64,000 nucleotides of DNA, taken from contig CM043944.1 in the NCBI GenBank assembly GCA_014529385.2, forward strand, positions 171,673,740 through 171,737,739, written 5' to 3'. The notes under the pieces are model-generated. The model saw only the letters and a program-made list of their open reading frames with translations. It did no database searches and was not told where the DNA came from. This DNA is from Adiantum capillus-veneris (taxonomy: Eukaryota > Streptophyta > Polypodiopsida > Polypodiales > Pteridaceae). The translations under genes and the position numbers were made by a program. This document shows, one piece after another, positions 25,837 through 37,808 of this stretch (position 1 is its first letter; every line of letters begins with the position of its first letter).

Positions 25837-27032
25837 AAATTTTGCCTAATCTGAGATCTCTCCATAGAGCCCTTAAGCTCTATATTTTGAGCCCAAGAAC
25901 CCCTCCAATCACCATCCTCAATCTTTGGCATTTGCCATATTTAGGTGTATGTGAGTTCTTGTGTGTATATATCCTACAAAGATGAGGGAAAATATTCCTT
26001 TTCTTGGAGATTTAGGAAAGGAAAGCCACTTGGTGGCGTGGCTAGTTGGTCAATTTGTAGTTCAAGAGAAGCCAAGTCTTAGTCTTGAGCTCAAAACATG
26101 CATCCTATATTTGGATGAACAATGATGGGTGGACATAATCCAGGCTCTCGAATTACGCTAAGGACAATTTTGGGTTCATAAGAGGGGTATCTCATGCCTC
26201 AAATTTTTGTGCCCACAAGCTGGACGCAAGGCATTTATAGCCTCTTTTTGGGTTTGCAAGGGACCATTCCCACAAGCAACTAGATGTCCAAGCTCTTTTG
26301 AGAAGAGGAGTTTCACGCGCATGCCACTTTTTTCTTGCGAGCTTCAAGCTTTTTTGAGAAGGATGGTTTCTCACACAATGTCGCTTCCTACAACCTTGAT
26401 ACCCCAAGGGAACTTGTACTACATCCCTTCTATGAAGTCTCGTCACATGCTTGTCCCAAAGCACACTTTGCAAGCTCAAAAGCACAACTTGATATGTATG
26501 TCTTATCCAATTTCAAGATTGGAACTACTAGCACAAATACCATGCACTTGCACAAAGGTATTTTTGCATTTGCACAAACCACTTGCATTGGATCAAAGCC
26601 ATATCATGATAGATTTACAAAGATGACAATTTCTATACAAGGATCAGACACTAATCGACAATGGGTAAGACCATCCTCACTAGCATAAATTTGCACAAAA
26701 TTTTTCACACATGTTATGCCGCCATTGGCATCTACTTTGACGATCATGACAATAGTTTTGGAGGTAGCATCAACAATCACGAAAACAAGACACTTTCCAT
26801 TTGATACTGGCATCACAACAAAATGACAAAAGCATTTTAATATTTGAATTAGGCCTCACACTTTTAGCCATTTGACATCGAGCGTGTACAAAGCATCATT
26901 TGTATTTGGCCAACCAACTTGACTGGTATACATTCTCTTAAGGGGAGAAAACACTTTGATCCAACACCCAATTGACAATTACGTATGGAGAATGTTTTTC
27001 TACACCGTAGTTGACAATCTCTAATGCCAGAC
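25837..27032. other. No recognised gene; short broken ORFs
   Basis: Between 26,200 and 26,870 open frames occur on both strands (for example FAQTTCIGSKPYHDRFTKM on plus and CLVFVIVDATSKTIVMIVK on minus), but none reaches 140 codons. I do not recognise a family. The stretch may be decayed retroelement interior. I see no tRNA, no repeat array and no LTR ends. Confidence 0.5.
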
Positions 27033-27583
27033 ATTTTATGACTCTTGAGAGTTTATCTTTGAACTGAACACTTCAAGAACCTTAGTCATTTAAGCATAAA
27101 AATCACCTCAATCTTTGGGCAAGGTTCCCACAACCACTTTAAGCATCTTAGCATCTCATGCTTGGGTAGGATTGCCACCTCAAGGTTAGCCCTAGCTTGC
27201 CTAAGGTCAAAGGACTTTTTAACACTAACTTTTGGAGGTCTTTAATGAAGCTAACCCTAAGGTTTTTTAAGCTCCATTAGATGCACGTTGCTCTTTGATA
27301 GTCTACCTTCTTTTGGACCCCTATTCAGATGTAACCATCTCTCCTCTTGGTCCCTTGCCAAAGTAAATTTAGAATCACATATTGCACATTGCTCTTTGGT
27401 AGACCGTCTCCTTTTGGACCCCTATTGAGATACAACCATTTCTCCTTTTGGTCCCCTGTTGAGATAGGCCTAGAAACACATATCTATATCCTAACTCTTG
27501 TTCCCCTTTTATCCTCCCTTAAAAAATAATCAGTTTAATATGAGAAAATCATTTGGTAAAGTTAGATATTATATTTTATGACA
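27033..27583 (-). repeat. Chromovirus LTR (subfamily of 61,362), inverted, truncated
   Basis: Its right end is the complement of TGTCATAAAATATAATATC, the LTR start. It parallels 61,362-61,660 and is the reverse complement of 27,958-28,345. It contains an internal tandem repeat of about 100 bp (two GGGGTCCAAAAG-containing units). Confidence 0.8.
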
Positions 27584-27762
27584 CTACCTCTCTCTTGAAA
27601 TCATAGTCGTCCTCCACTATGAGGTAGAGAAGATAAAGCCTAGTCATTAGTCCATGTTTCTTAGCGGGTAGAGGATCTCTTTTTACCCTACAACATCATC
27701 CAAAAATGGATGATTAATCCATTTGGTGCTTGGGAGACTTAGCTGCCGCAAGCATGTCTACT
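27584..27762 (-). other. 3' untranslated end and polypurine tract of an inverted chromovirus
   Basis: Reverse-complement match to 61,185-61,361, including the purine run just before the LTR (27,584-27,600 on the plus strand CTACCTCTCTCTTG). It ends where plus-strand integrase coding begins, so two opposite fragments abut at about 27,762. Confidence 0.75.
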
Positions 27763-27952
27763 TTTTCTAGAAGGGTCTCTTTCAAAATCTAGGAAGTAGA
27801 TTAAATTTCTCTTTTAGTCTATCATCCACAAATGGATGACCAAAGTGAAATAACTAATCTGATGATCTTGAATCTACTAAAATCCTATGTCATGGAAGTA
27901 GATCAATGTTCTCAATGAGAGAAGTACCTAACTCTTTTAGCGTATGCGTAAT
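27763..27952 (+). pseudogene. Chromovirus integrase fragment (plus strand)
   Basis: Parallel to 60,130-60,310, the integrase core of the right-hand chromovirus. It includes the equivalents of GLFENLGTRLNFSSAYHPQ and the downstream EVDQRSQWEKYL segment, with several changed residues and stops. Only about 60 codons remain. It is joined at its end to plus-oriented LTR sequence without the missing integrase C-terminus, chromodomain or polypurine tract, so a large internal deletion lies between. Confidence 0.75.
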
Positions 27953-27957
27953 GTATC

Positions 27958-28985
27958 TCAATAGGGGTCCAAAAGAAAATGGTCTACCAAAGAGCAACAT
28001 ACAATAAGTCTTCTAGATTTACCTCAGCAAGGGACTAAGAGGAGAGATGGCTACATCTCAATAGGGGTCCAAAAGAAGGTAGTCTATCAAAGAGCAACGT
28101 GCATCTAATGGAGCTTAAAAGACCTTAAGGTTAGCTTCAAAAAGACCTCCAAAAGTTAGTGTTAAAAAGTCCTTTGACCTTAGGCAAGCTAGGGCTAACC
28201 TTGAGGTGGGAATCCTACCCAAACATGAGATACTAAGATGCTTAAAGTGGTTGTGGGAACCTTGCCAAAAGCTTGAGGTGATTTTTATGCTTAAATGACT
28301 GAGGTTCTTGAAGTGTTCAACTCAAAGATAGACTCTCAAGAGGCATAAAACATTTCCATGCTTGATTGACTAAGTGCTTGAAGTATTCAATTCAAACCAA
28401 ATGACTTAATAAGCATAAAAGACACATGTTCAAATGATCCTACACACCTGGCCCTAATGATGTGCTTGAATCCTATTGGATTGGTAAGGGGTCGTTATTT
28501 AGATACATGAAATAAATAATTAAGTTCTTTCTCTCAAAGAGGAAAAAGAGGACACATGTCCAAATGAAATAATTAAATAATACGAGAGAGAGAGAGAGAG
28601 AGAGAGAGGTGAGTACCAAGCATGAGAGGGGGGTATACTCTCCCACACACACACGCGCGTACTCTCATTGTGTGGAGTGCAAAGTGCAAGAGCTCCATCT
28701 CCTTCTTCAAGCTTGTTGAGAAGTGGAGAGCCTACACCAACACTCTTGGCTACGGAATGCAAATCCAACCAAGAGCCATGCTTCAATGCTTAAGATTTCC
28801 ATCTTCTTTATCTTCATCACTATGCTATTGTGCTATGCTAAGCAAGAAGAGTGATGATAAGTGAGGAACTATTTCTTTCTCCTATGAATAAATCTTCTTC
28901 CTCTTCCCTATCCTCATTCCCCTCTAGCTCTCTCCACCTTCAAAGGTGTTTCAGGCCTTGGGACTGAGGCTTGGGATAGTTAATG
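27958..28985 (+). repeat. Chromovirus LTR fragment, plus-oriented
   Basis: Parallel to 61,480-62,625 of the 3' LTR of the right-hand chromovirus, through the CTCTCTCCACCTTC(A/G)AAGG block near 28,931. The start (U3 end) and the U5 end are missing. (GA)n at 28,584-28,608. Confidence 0.75.
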
Positions 28986-30600
28986 ATAGGTAACCTCACA
29001 AAAATGCTCACTCTAATTCTCTTAATTCCACTAGTCTCAAAGTTCATAGGCCATTCCCAGTACAACCTATGATAGGGCAAGAAGGATGGTACTGTTGCTA
29101 GATTTGCAGACAATCTGGGGCCCAAAGGGTTGGGGTAGCCTTGGAAGGGAGGCCATGGCAACCCTACCATGGTGGGTTGGTAGATTCTTGACCCCTCTTC
29201 CCTCCTTTTTTTTAGTGCTTAGAAGCTATTTTCCCTCCTGCCCCTCATATGGGGGGAATTAAAAACTTTGGGCTCTATTCTTGGTCCGACAACGGGTTTT
29301 GCAAGTGTGGTAGGTCTGTTCTTATTTGTGGCCTTGATGGGGCACTCTTCCAAAGGTGCAAGAGATCTCCTTAAAATCTTGGTTCATATGTTCTGCGGAC
29401 TACTATGTGGATCAACTTGGTTCATGAAGTACCTTGCTAAGTTGGTTTATTTTTTGTTTGTTATATTTATATTCCAAAGGTGCTTTGGCTCCCAAACCAT
29501 AGTGCATGGGAGTTTGTATGGCCCGAGCTTCATATTGTTGACTATGGGGGATGAGCCCATTGCAAGTTGCTTGCTCTTTTCTTGCATTGCCCACTCCCAC
29601 TCTACATTTTCCATGTTACCAACACAATAGCTCCTTGGTTGGCCACTACTTGATGTACACTTGATTGCTTATTTAAAAAAAATATTTTGATAGACACCTC
29701 CAATCATTGCGTCAAGAAACACTCATTTTGTTCATTCAAAAATTGAGCATACAATGCTTCCTCGACATAGCGCACATGATCGGGTATTTGATCTTTGAAT
29801 TTTATAAAGCAATTCCTATACCTTGAGTGCATAAGAATCTACAAGTGGTGCCAAAATGCTCTGCCCTATACAATACATACTTGACCCTATAGTAGCACCC
29901 ATGCGTGTCTGGCATGGGTGTGTCAGTGTCCTTGTCCTCTACGGTTGGAGTAACATGCTCCAAAATAGGTGAGTCCATCTCCTCTTCACCACCAAAAAAG
30001 TATCCCAATAGGAGCCCCTGTCGCGCCGCCTCTCACAATGCTTGCTACCCTGAGACAAACGCCATTGTATATTATAAGAAGATTTCCATCACCCATCTAT
30101 GGATTTCAACGAGGATTGAGAAAAGCAAGAGTGGGATCGAATGGTGTTGGGCCTTGTGATGCAAGGGGGGTGGGTCCTTGCGATGGAAGGAGGGTTGGTC
30201 GGTAAGAAGAAAGAGTAGAAGGAGGTTCCCTGCCTGCTGGCTCCCCTACAATGTGATCTACTGTGAAAGACCATCGGTCATAGGCTGTTGTGGAGTGTAA
30301 CGGACAAACAATTCCTGCATTGAACACCCACACTCCTCATGTAAAGATATGTGTGTTGGAGGTCCGGATCTACCACTGGTGAAGGAACCTGTTGATAGCC
30401 ATTTTTTGGCTACTTGTATTTCCATAGTGAGCCAACTCATCCAAGAAAAATCACCTAAACATTGTGGCTATCCTCACCTTTTCACTATACATAGGCATGT
30501 GTGAGTTAGGGGACTTTTCCTATATCTCCTTAAAAACCCTCAGCTAGCTAATCATAGGGCTAGTTGAGCCAAAAAAATAAATAAAAATAGAAAATCAGAA
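28986..30600. other. No recognised gene
   Basis: Open frames up to 120 codons occur (a hydrophobic one at 29,268-29,630 on plus, and Pro/Ser-rich ones at 30,106-30,440 on minus), but none has a motif I know. There are no LTR ends and no extended repeat. Probably decayed retroelement sequence; this is inference only. Confidence 0.4.
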
Positions 30601-31678
30601 CATATTATAGCTTATTTGTGTGTAAATATTTCATTGTATGTAGGGCCTATATATAGGAGTTTTTATCATAATTATTTTGGTATTTATTTTAATATTTTTA
30701 CCTAGGTGTGCATTATTTGCCTAAGTATTCTATGTACATTGACTCACCATTGGCATAAATTTTCTTACCAATGTGCCTATTCTATAAATAAACCTTTTCA
30801 TTCAAGCCTCTATAAGTTTTGGTGTGAATCCACTCTAAGAAAAAATAAAAAAATACATCTCACCCGGTCATTCCCTTTTACTAAATTACTATTTTCTACA
30901 TGCATTTTTCCTTAACTTTTTTAATAGACTTACATCAATGAAAACAAATGAGGATACCTTCATTTGATTCCTTATATTTTAATTATTTTAAAATTATATA
31001 TATGTGACACTATTCAAGATTCCATGAGCTTTTTATAGACTAACCTATTTTTATTCATCATATCCATACATCATATTTATGAATTATCTTAATCCATGAA
31101 ATCCTCAAGATGATATATTATGCCATTCTTTTGTGCAAGGAGGGGCTCACACTTGGAGCCTTATGAAAATTCAACAAAAGGGGGCTCACTGAAGTCTTTT
31201 GCAAGGAGGAAAAATAGGAATTTTGGTAGAATTTTTGGTGTCCACCTCCACTTCAAATTTGAAAAGGTTATCAAAAGAAAAACTGTAGTCCACGAGTTGA
31301 CTAACATCCCTAAAGTTTCTCATATTCTTTAGAGCTAGCACTAGTGAGATATGATTTTTTTGGTGGACCTCAGTTTTCCCACTTTTTGCACAAGTCACCC
31401 CTAGTCTTCTCTCACCCCCTTTCAAAGTCCTACACACACATACACTCATCATATCCATCTCTCACTCAAACCTACACCTTCCATGCTTTTTCTCACCCTC
31501 TTCACCATTATCCTCCCCTCTCACCTCCATAGATCTCATAATGACTTCTACATGTATATACACATTCTCTATGTCTCTCTCTATCACTACCAAGTTACAA
31601 TTCTATTTTACCTCTTCTCTATACACATAAAATGCAACATGTCAACCATGCTGACATGCTTAGTCTATATTTCTTTAT
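30601..31678. other. AT-rich stretch without recognised genes
   Basis: AT-rich, with TATA-like and ATAAATAAA-like strings near 30,650-30,790 that would suit an LTR, but no paired copy or primer site is visible. From 31,390 it becomes pyrimidine-rich and leads into the CT/AT microsatellite. Confidence 0.4.
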
Positions 31679-31901
<223 letters not shown>

Positions 31902-31923
31902 GCATATATTCAAGAATTTTTCT

Positions 31924-32231
31924 CACACCCTATGGGACCATGTTACGGGCAAAAGGGACTCTTTGGGGGCAAGGAAGGATTTGAGGGCCTTGAAATGTCT
32001 CCCTACTTTTTCCACGCTATTTCGATCCCCCAATGGGAATATTGTGCTTCTTAAATTGCCATGGATTCTAAGCAAAGATGAGTTACATTGAGTGAAGGTC
32101 TCCATTGCATCTATTCACATAGCAATGGGATACATGAGGTCACTAATAAAGAGAGCTCTCACGAAGGCAAAGAAATGTGAAAGCATTCAATTGTATGGGT
32201 TAAAGTTTGACGATTATCACAAGATGCTATA
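31924..32231 (+). pseudogene. CACTA transposase (TNP2-type) C-terminal fragment
   Basis: Plus-strand frame reading LWDHVTGKRDSLGARKDL, then LPWILSKDELH, a TGA, then VKVSIASIHIAMGYM and LYGLKFDDYHKML. The order Leu-x-Gly-Lys-x-Asp-x-x-x-x-Arg-Lys-Asp-Leu, a Leu-Ser-Lys-(D/E)-Glu block and a Gly-Leu-Lys-x-x-Asp-(C/Y)-His-x-x-(L/M)-(L/M)-Gln end matches the late part of En/Spm transposases just before the DUF4218 region (family knowledge). The last codon (TAG where Gln is expected) is followed directly by GTAATT, a plausible splice donor. No other part of this transposon is seen nearby, and no CACTA ends. Confidence 0.6.
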
Positions 32232-33856
32232 GGTAATTTTTTCATTCATGGTTTATCCTCTTCCTTGTTTTATTTAGATATTGATTATTTTGCATGACTA
32301 AAAGTATATTTTATTTTAATCTTCTTGACTCTTTTGCATTCTTATTGATTTTTTTGCATGACTAAAAGCATATTTTGCATAACTCCTACATATGATCTCC
32401 GATTTGAGCGAAGATTATAGATCTGTAATCTACACATGAAGATATGTTACATGATATAGTTTTTCCCGCTAGATTTTAAATTTTATTTTGGGGAGAAAAT
32501 TTGAATTTAAATCAACTAGCCGTTTTGCCTGTTTGAATTCAAAATCCATCCTTAGATTTCTTTCGTAATATGAGGGGTTTGACTCTCTTAAACTGCCAAA
32601 TAAAGAGGCCCTTCTAGACCCCATTCCTCTTCCTAATGGCACGATGGATTTTTTTTTAGAAAGGTTTTCTACTCAGGGGGTTCACCATTCAGTAACCCCC
32701 TATATAACATGCGTTTGTGCGGTATTAAAAGAAACCCTCTTTTAGCATGTCTGAATGAATAAAATGACCCCTTATTTTAGGATTTTTTTCCAAAATTGAA
32801 TATAAAGTCCCCTTATTTTAATGTATCTCTGTTAAATTTCTTAAAATTTTTGCATTGTAAAACCCCTCCTACTGAAATCACGTTATACGGTAACATGATT
32901 ACATAGTGCACCCCCCAAGGCTTTTTAAGACTCTCACAGATTTTGTGCAACTACAAGCCCAACCAGAGGCATGCATGGTAGAAGGATGGATAGTACAAGA
33001 GATATTTGTTTACATTTTAGAGTATTTGACACAAATTTATCCTAGATTGGAGTTGGTCTTTTTAGACAGCTAATTCTAGCGTCAGAATTTAAAGCTACTG
33101 GTTATGTCGTCAGTTTAGTTAGTGAGACTGGAACAAAGAATTGACTAGACTGAAATAGATAACTGAACTAGAATGCTATACTGGAACGAGAGACATATTG
33201 AAAGATTGGAAAGAGTATTTGCAGATTCAGATTCATAGCTCAATGACAACTAGTACATTGTGTAATGGGTTTAGCTCAAATGACTATAGAGGCAATGATT
33301 ACATAGTGAAGCTACAGGTAAAGAGCTCGTAAACCTGGAAATGCTTAGGAAGCTTAAGCCGAAAGACAAGCAGCTAAGCTAAGAAGCGAGGAGGCTTGGA
33401 ACAACTAAGAAGCCCAATTACAATGTAATGGGTCCGATTTATAGCTCCCAGGAGTTATTGCAATAACTACCTATGGTAATTACTGGTGGTGTAATAGCTC
33501 TGTTGTTCGATCTTCTAAGGGACAGTTCCCGCCTGCAGGATAGTCCTCGCCTTCTATATCCTTCCCTCCTTTCTTGGATTTTGATATAACTCCAAAATTT
33601 TTGAAGAAACATCCACCACGTGATTCTGATTTGGTGTTGAGGAAACCATCTGGTGTTCTGGTTGGTCCAAACCCTAAACCCTAAACCCTTCTGGTTACTG
33701 ATTTGGCCGATGTTCCTCATGGTTTGGTCAATGTTCCTCATGGTAATACTCTTTCGATATTGCTAACTTTATACCATACTTCATGCTTGTTAAGTGCTTG
33801 CCACCACTATAGCTGTAATTCCAAGGGTGCCCAGCCAAAGAAATGCTAGTGCCTTA
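32232..33856. other. No recognised gene; contains a short telomere-like array
   Basis: AT-rich to about 32,950, perhaps intron of the transposase remnant at its start. At 33,669-33,688 lie three tandem AAACCCT units. No coding frame with recognisable motifs. Confidence 0.5.
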
Positions 33857-35997
33857 CTACTGAAAAAATCCACCGTCTAATTCTGAGATGGAACTACCTA
33901 GTATCCCTCCATTAAACCCGCTTCCTCTTGCCCTTCTTTTGTGTTGTTGCCTCAGAAGTTCCAGTGCCATCATTGTCCTTCTGGATAAGTTTGTAAATGG
34001 CCTACTGCTCAAGTTGATCCCACCTTTAAGTGGACATCTCAAATTCATAATGTGTGAGAGGATGTGTAGGTTTTGTTGTCGGGATCATACAGAGTGCGTT
34101 TCCCCTTTGTCAAACGGGTTCTGGCCAATTTATGACAATGTGAGGCTATGTGGATCCATCCCTACAGAAGAGGCTGATTTGTTTTAATTCTTGCTTCAAA
34201 GAGAATCACAGCCATCTATCTATACTATGGCCCTAGTCCTGGTTTAGCAGTGATATCCTTTTCAAGGATCTTGGAAGACTCCACAATCAGTTGAAGCAAC
34301 TGATTTGTGATCTTCGTTAAGCCACGAAGCTGGATCTTCCACCATCCCATACAGAGTTTGATCCTTTTCGTTTCTCCTTGTAGTTCCATGACATCATTCA
34401 ATTTGAGAGCGTCATTGATTAGTGTTTTCCAGGTTTTTCATTCCACAGTGGCTCACTCATACCATTCCTGAAGTTCATCAGTGATACTGAAGTATGTGAG
34501 CCGATCCACTATTTTTGGATGATGAGGATACAAAGCTAGGAAAAATTTGGGCAGTTCAGATTCTTTAACAGGCAATGCATACAAGAGAGCTGGAGAATTG
34601 GGCACAATCTCCAAAAATTGAGAACAACCTAGTTCTCCTGCTATGATCATCTTTCGAGTAACTCGGACTAGCTGAACGTAGACTTTAGAAAGCAGTTGCC
34701 TGTTCTCCTACTATCATTTGAGTCCGAGGTCCTTTACTGCTGGAAGTATGATCTTCAATGATAGCCTGCACCCTCTAGTCCAAAACTCCTCTGGCAATTT
34801 GTATCTGAAGTAAAACTTCTTTCAATTGATTTCTAGCTTCCTTCATGCACTTGTGGGTAGGCCTGTTTCCAAGTAGTAAATCTAGTTTAAGGGCTAAAGA
34901 GTGTAGGTATGCAGTGGACTGTTGCTGCTAGTGTGGATTGACTAACTTATCATTAGAAGTCAGTGCCTACTTAGGTACCTTCTCCAGCAGACAACAAGAT
35001 TCTGCTGGGATGCACAGGTAATTGGCACAAGTCTTGATCATGAAGGCAACTCATTTCCAATACTGAATCTCTTCTCTCGCTCCAACATATAGCCTTTGAA
35101 AGCATTATAGATCAGAGATAAGAGTATCATCCTGCAAATACATCCTAGTAATAGGAGCTTGTTGATGTCTCAATATCTTGTTTAGTGATAAGATGTAATG
35201 AATATAGCTCATCACCCTTTAAGGACTCAGTCATAGCCTTGGCTTTCATTTGCCGTCTGGACTGTGTTTTAACTGGTGTTCTGGAGAATCTCCAGTGTTG
35301 CCCTTCTGTCCACCGCCTGGCTACTGATCATCAGCACGTTGGTCCCTCGACTACTGGTCTAGCTGGTCTTTGTTGGGCTGATCGGCCCCTATGGCAGTTG
35401 ATCCACCAGCACCAGAGCCCGCAGGCGGGAAAGGAGGAGAATCATATCATCAGGTTTATATGTTGGGTTATCCTCCCCTTCCTTATCCTACTCTTTTTCC
35501 TTCTTAGAATCCTCATTAGGATCATTTTGCTTATCGATATAATCCAGAATTAGCTTGATTTGCTAAAGCACTGTTGTATTCAGAGAGATTATCTTGCAAA
35601 TCACTCTGCATGGTCTCCATAAGTGCCTTGAGATTATCCATATTCAGAGTGAATTGCCCTCTAGACTCAGAATACCAGCCAGGTTATTATATATATACCT
35701 CTTTGTAAGAGAAGCCTTCAATGCAGTGTGGTTAGTTAGCAGCGCGTTGTAATCTACCCTCTTCATTCTCAACATAGTCTAAAATCTGTCAGCATTTCTC
35801 ACAGCTTTTTCCTTATCTTTAGTTAACTGCCTATTCTCTGTTTCGAGCTTGGATAAATTTACTTGTAGCTCCTTAATTGTCATGACTGACCAATTTTCAG
35901 CAATACTATGCCTCAAAGATTGTGCCCCAATATCTTGCTTCAATTTTTGGAGTGCACAAGGGGTTCCAGTAGTAGCAGGACTAGAAGCCCCCTCAAC
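33857..35997 (-). pseudogene. Gag-like pseudogene with coiled coil (element I)
   Basis: Minus-strand frames read, from the right, a coiled-coil segment (SVMTIKELQVNLSKLETENR and on through KEKAVRNADRF, about 35,800-35,900), a Gln/Pro-rich acidic stretch (about 35,350-35,550), then SQFLEIVPNSPALLYALPV (about 34,590), a WKIQLRGLTKITNQLLQLIV segment (about 34,300) and a basic tail (RRQ-type, about 33,950). There are at least a dozen stops. The layout resembles a long retroelement Gag or a Gag-like extra ORF, but I know no exact family match. It faces a plus-strand ORF remnant directly at about 35,997. Confidence 0.4.
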
Positions 35998-36980
35998 CTA
36001 CAGGTTTGTCACTGAGGCTGTTAGCCTAAAGAATAATCCCACTTATGTGTCAGAAAATCTGTTTGCTATGCTGCTTGCAAAACGATTAGACGCTACAGCT
36101 AAAATCAACTTCTATTAGATCTTATCTCATAATGTGCTCCAACAGACTACCAAGTTGAAATCTCAAAATTTATTCAAAGATTGATATGTCTGTAAATTTC
36201 TATATTGGACAACTGCTCCAGATGTTCATTATCATGTACGAATGGCTTGGAATCAGAAGTTGATTCTAGAGACCAACAATGTAGAGCTATCTTCAGATGA
36301 AGAGGCTCCAAGTAATCAGTTGGCCCTAGCTAGAAAAATGAGGAAGTCCACACAGGTTGAAGCCAGTGGTTCAAAGAAACCAAGGATTATGTTGGCCAAA
36401 ATCACTGCTTTATTAAAGCAACTGGAGAGTCAGGTTAAGTCTTTGCCTCCTCAAAAACTTTCAGGAGGCTAGACTTCAGCCACACCTAAAGAACAGACTC
36501 CAACACAGACCAATGCTGGGAAGGGCCAGCAAGAACAGCAGACTCCAATTGACACCAGTGTTGGAAAAGACCAGCAAGACACGACTAGTACTAAACAAGT
36601 AGCAATTCACACTGACAAGGGAAAGGGTTCAGAACCTGCTAGTCTAGCTAACAAAATTCCTTTCAGTGAATTGGCTTTATCCTTAGCCAAAAAGGACAGA
36701 CTGTAGCAGTTACAAAATCACCCTCTCAAAGGATGACTAATTCTTCAGAAACCCGATTTCACAATGTTACCATACATGGCTCCTGTTACGGTTTATGAGC
36801 CAATCCACTCTGACCCAACAATAGTAGTAGATGGATGATCGGTGGTTATCTAGTCATCATGGAATACAATTGTCAATGCTTTGGGACAAATGATGGATGC
36901 ATCAGCTTCCACTTATGAATTGTCTAAGCTAAATGATGAACTGGGAAGCAGTCAGCAGTTAGACATTTTGAAAGCATAAG
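35998..36980 (+). pseudogene. Plus-strand ORF remnant, Gln/Lys-rich
   Basis: The frame opens with TYRFVTEAVSLKNNPTYVSE, passes one stop and an altered stretch, then continues from 36,242 as MAWNQKLILETNNVELSSDE. Next come a short coiled coil (AKITALLKQLESQVKSL) and a Gln/Thr/Lys-rich region, ending near YELSKLNDELGSSQQ. Three or more stops. It looks like an ORF of an LTR element on the opposite strand from its neighbours, but I cannot name it. Confidence 0.35.
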
Positions 36981-37278
36981 CAATATCTTCAGGAGTTGCT
37001 TGTGACTTTTACACCGTTGACAACAGCACTGCCATCCTCGGCATTGAAAGTATCAAGAACTTGCTTATTTATGGCAGTGTCAAAATCTATTCTTGTAGCT
37101 TGTACCACCACATGCAAGTCCCATAATCGTAGCAGGTCTTCGGCTTGCTCAGTGAACACATACCTTTGTATCTTGTCAAGTGCGGGATAAGTGGTAGAGA
37201 ATCTTTAAGAGAGGTGATGATTAGTGAAGTTTCATCTATGGTATCCTGCATCTTCTCCGACATTTTTCTTCTACCCAT
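36981..37278 (-). pseudogene. Minus-strand ORF remnant
   Basis: Starts at Met 37,278 (MGRRKMSEKMQDTIDETSL). It changes frame near 37,160 and continues as YVFTEQAEDLLRLWDLHVV and DFDTAINKQVLDTFNAEDGS before stopping near 36,995. It is acidic and soluble in character, with no recognised domain. It lies back to back with the plus-strand remnant on its left. Confidence 0.3.
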
Positions 37279-37808
37279 ACACTGTGAAGATGATAAGTCT
37301 GTAGAGGAAGAAAACTTACTTGGATAGTAAAGCCGTAACTCCTACCTCCAGTCCTCCGGTGTAAACCAAAGAATAATCCCACCAAAAATGCCAGTAGACC
37401 TAGGCGTGGCTACTTTCGGGCCGTTTTCATTCCTGCGGGACTCGACGCGCTCCGGGGTGGCCGACGGTATCGACAGATTCGTCAAACGAGGAGGTCTATG
37501 GTTGTAGTGAAGAAGCCTCAGATCTTGGCAATGGTGACTGTGCAACAGCAGGCAGGCTTCATGCAGGAGATTTGTGAGGAAGAATAATGACTCGCCTTAT
37601 TATTATACGCGTCTGCGCCATAAAAGCTCCACTACTTACCGTTCTTAGAGTTTTGTGCACCATCAGCAATGTGGCACACATGCATTGGATAACACTCCCC
37701 ATGTTCTCTTTAATGATTATAACATGCATTCCCATTGGCCTTTTCCCATAAAAATTGGTACTGGCTCTGACACTTTACCGACTCTGCTACTAGCACCGCT
37801 TTAACACT
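37279..37808. other. Non-coding stretch with a GC-rich patch
   Basis: Position 37,380-37,500 is clearly richer in G+C than its surroundings. No repeat partner or ORF was recognised. By position it lies beyond the 3' end of the pol gene of element G and may include its LTR, but no LTR pair is visible. Confidence 0.35.

Noticed and set aside
29268-29630. 120-codon hydrophobic plus-strand ORF as a membrane protein gene
   Set aside because: No family motif, no promoter or splice evidence, and it lies in decayed repeat DNA; could be chance.
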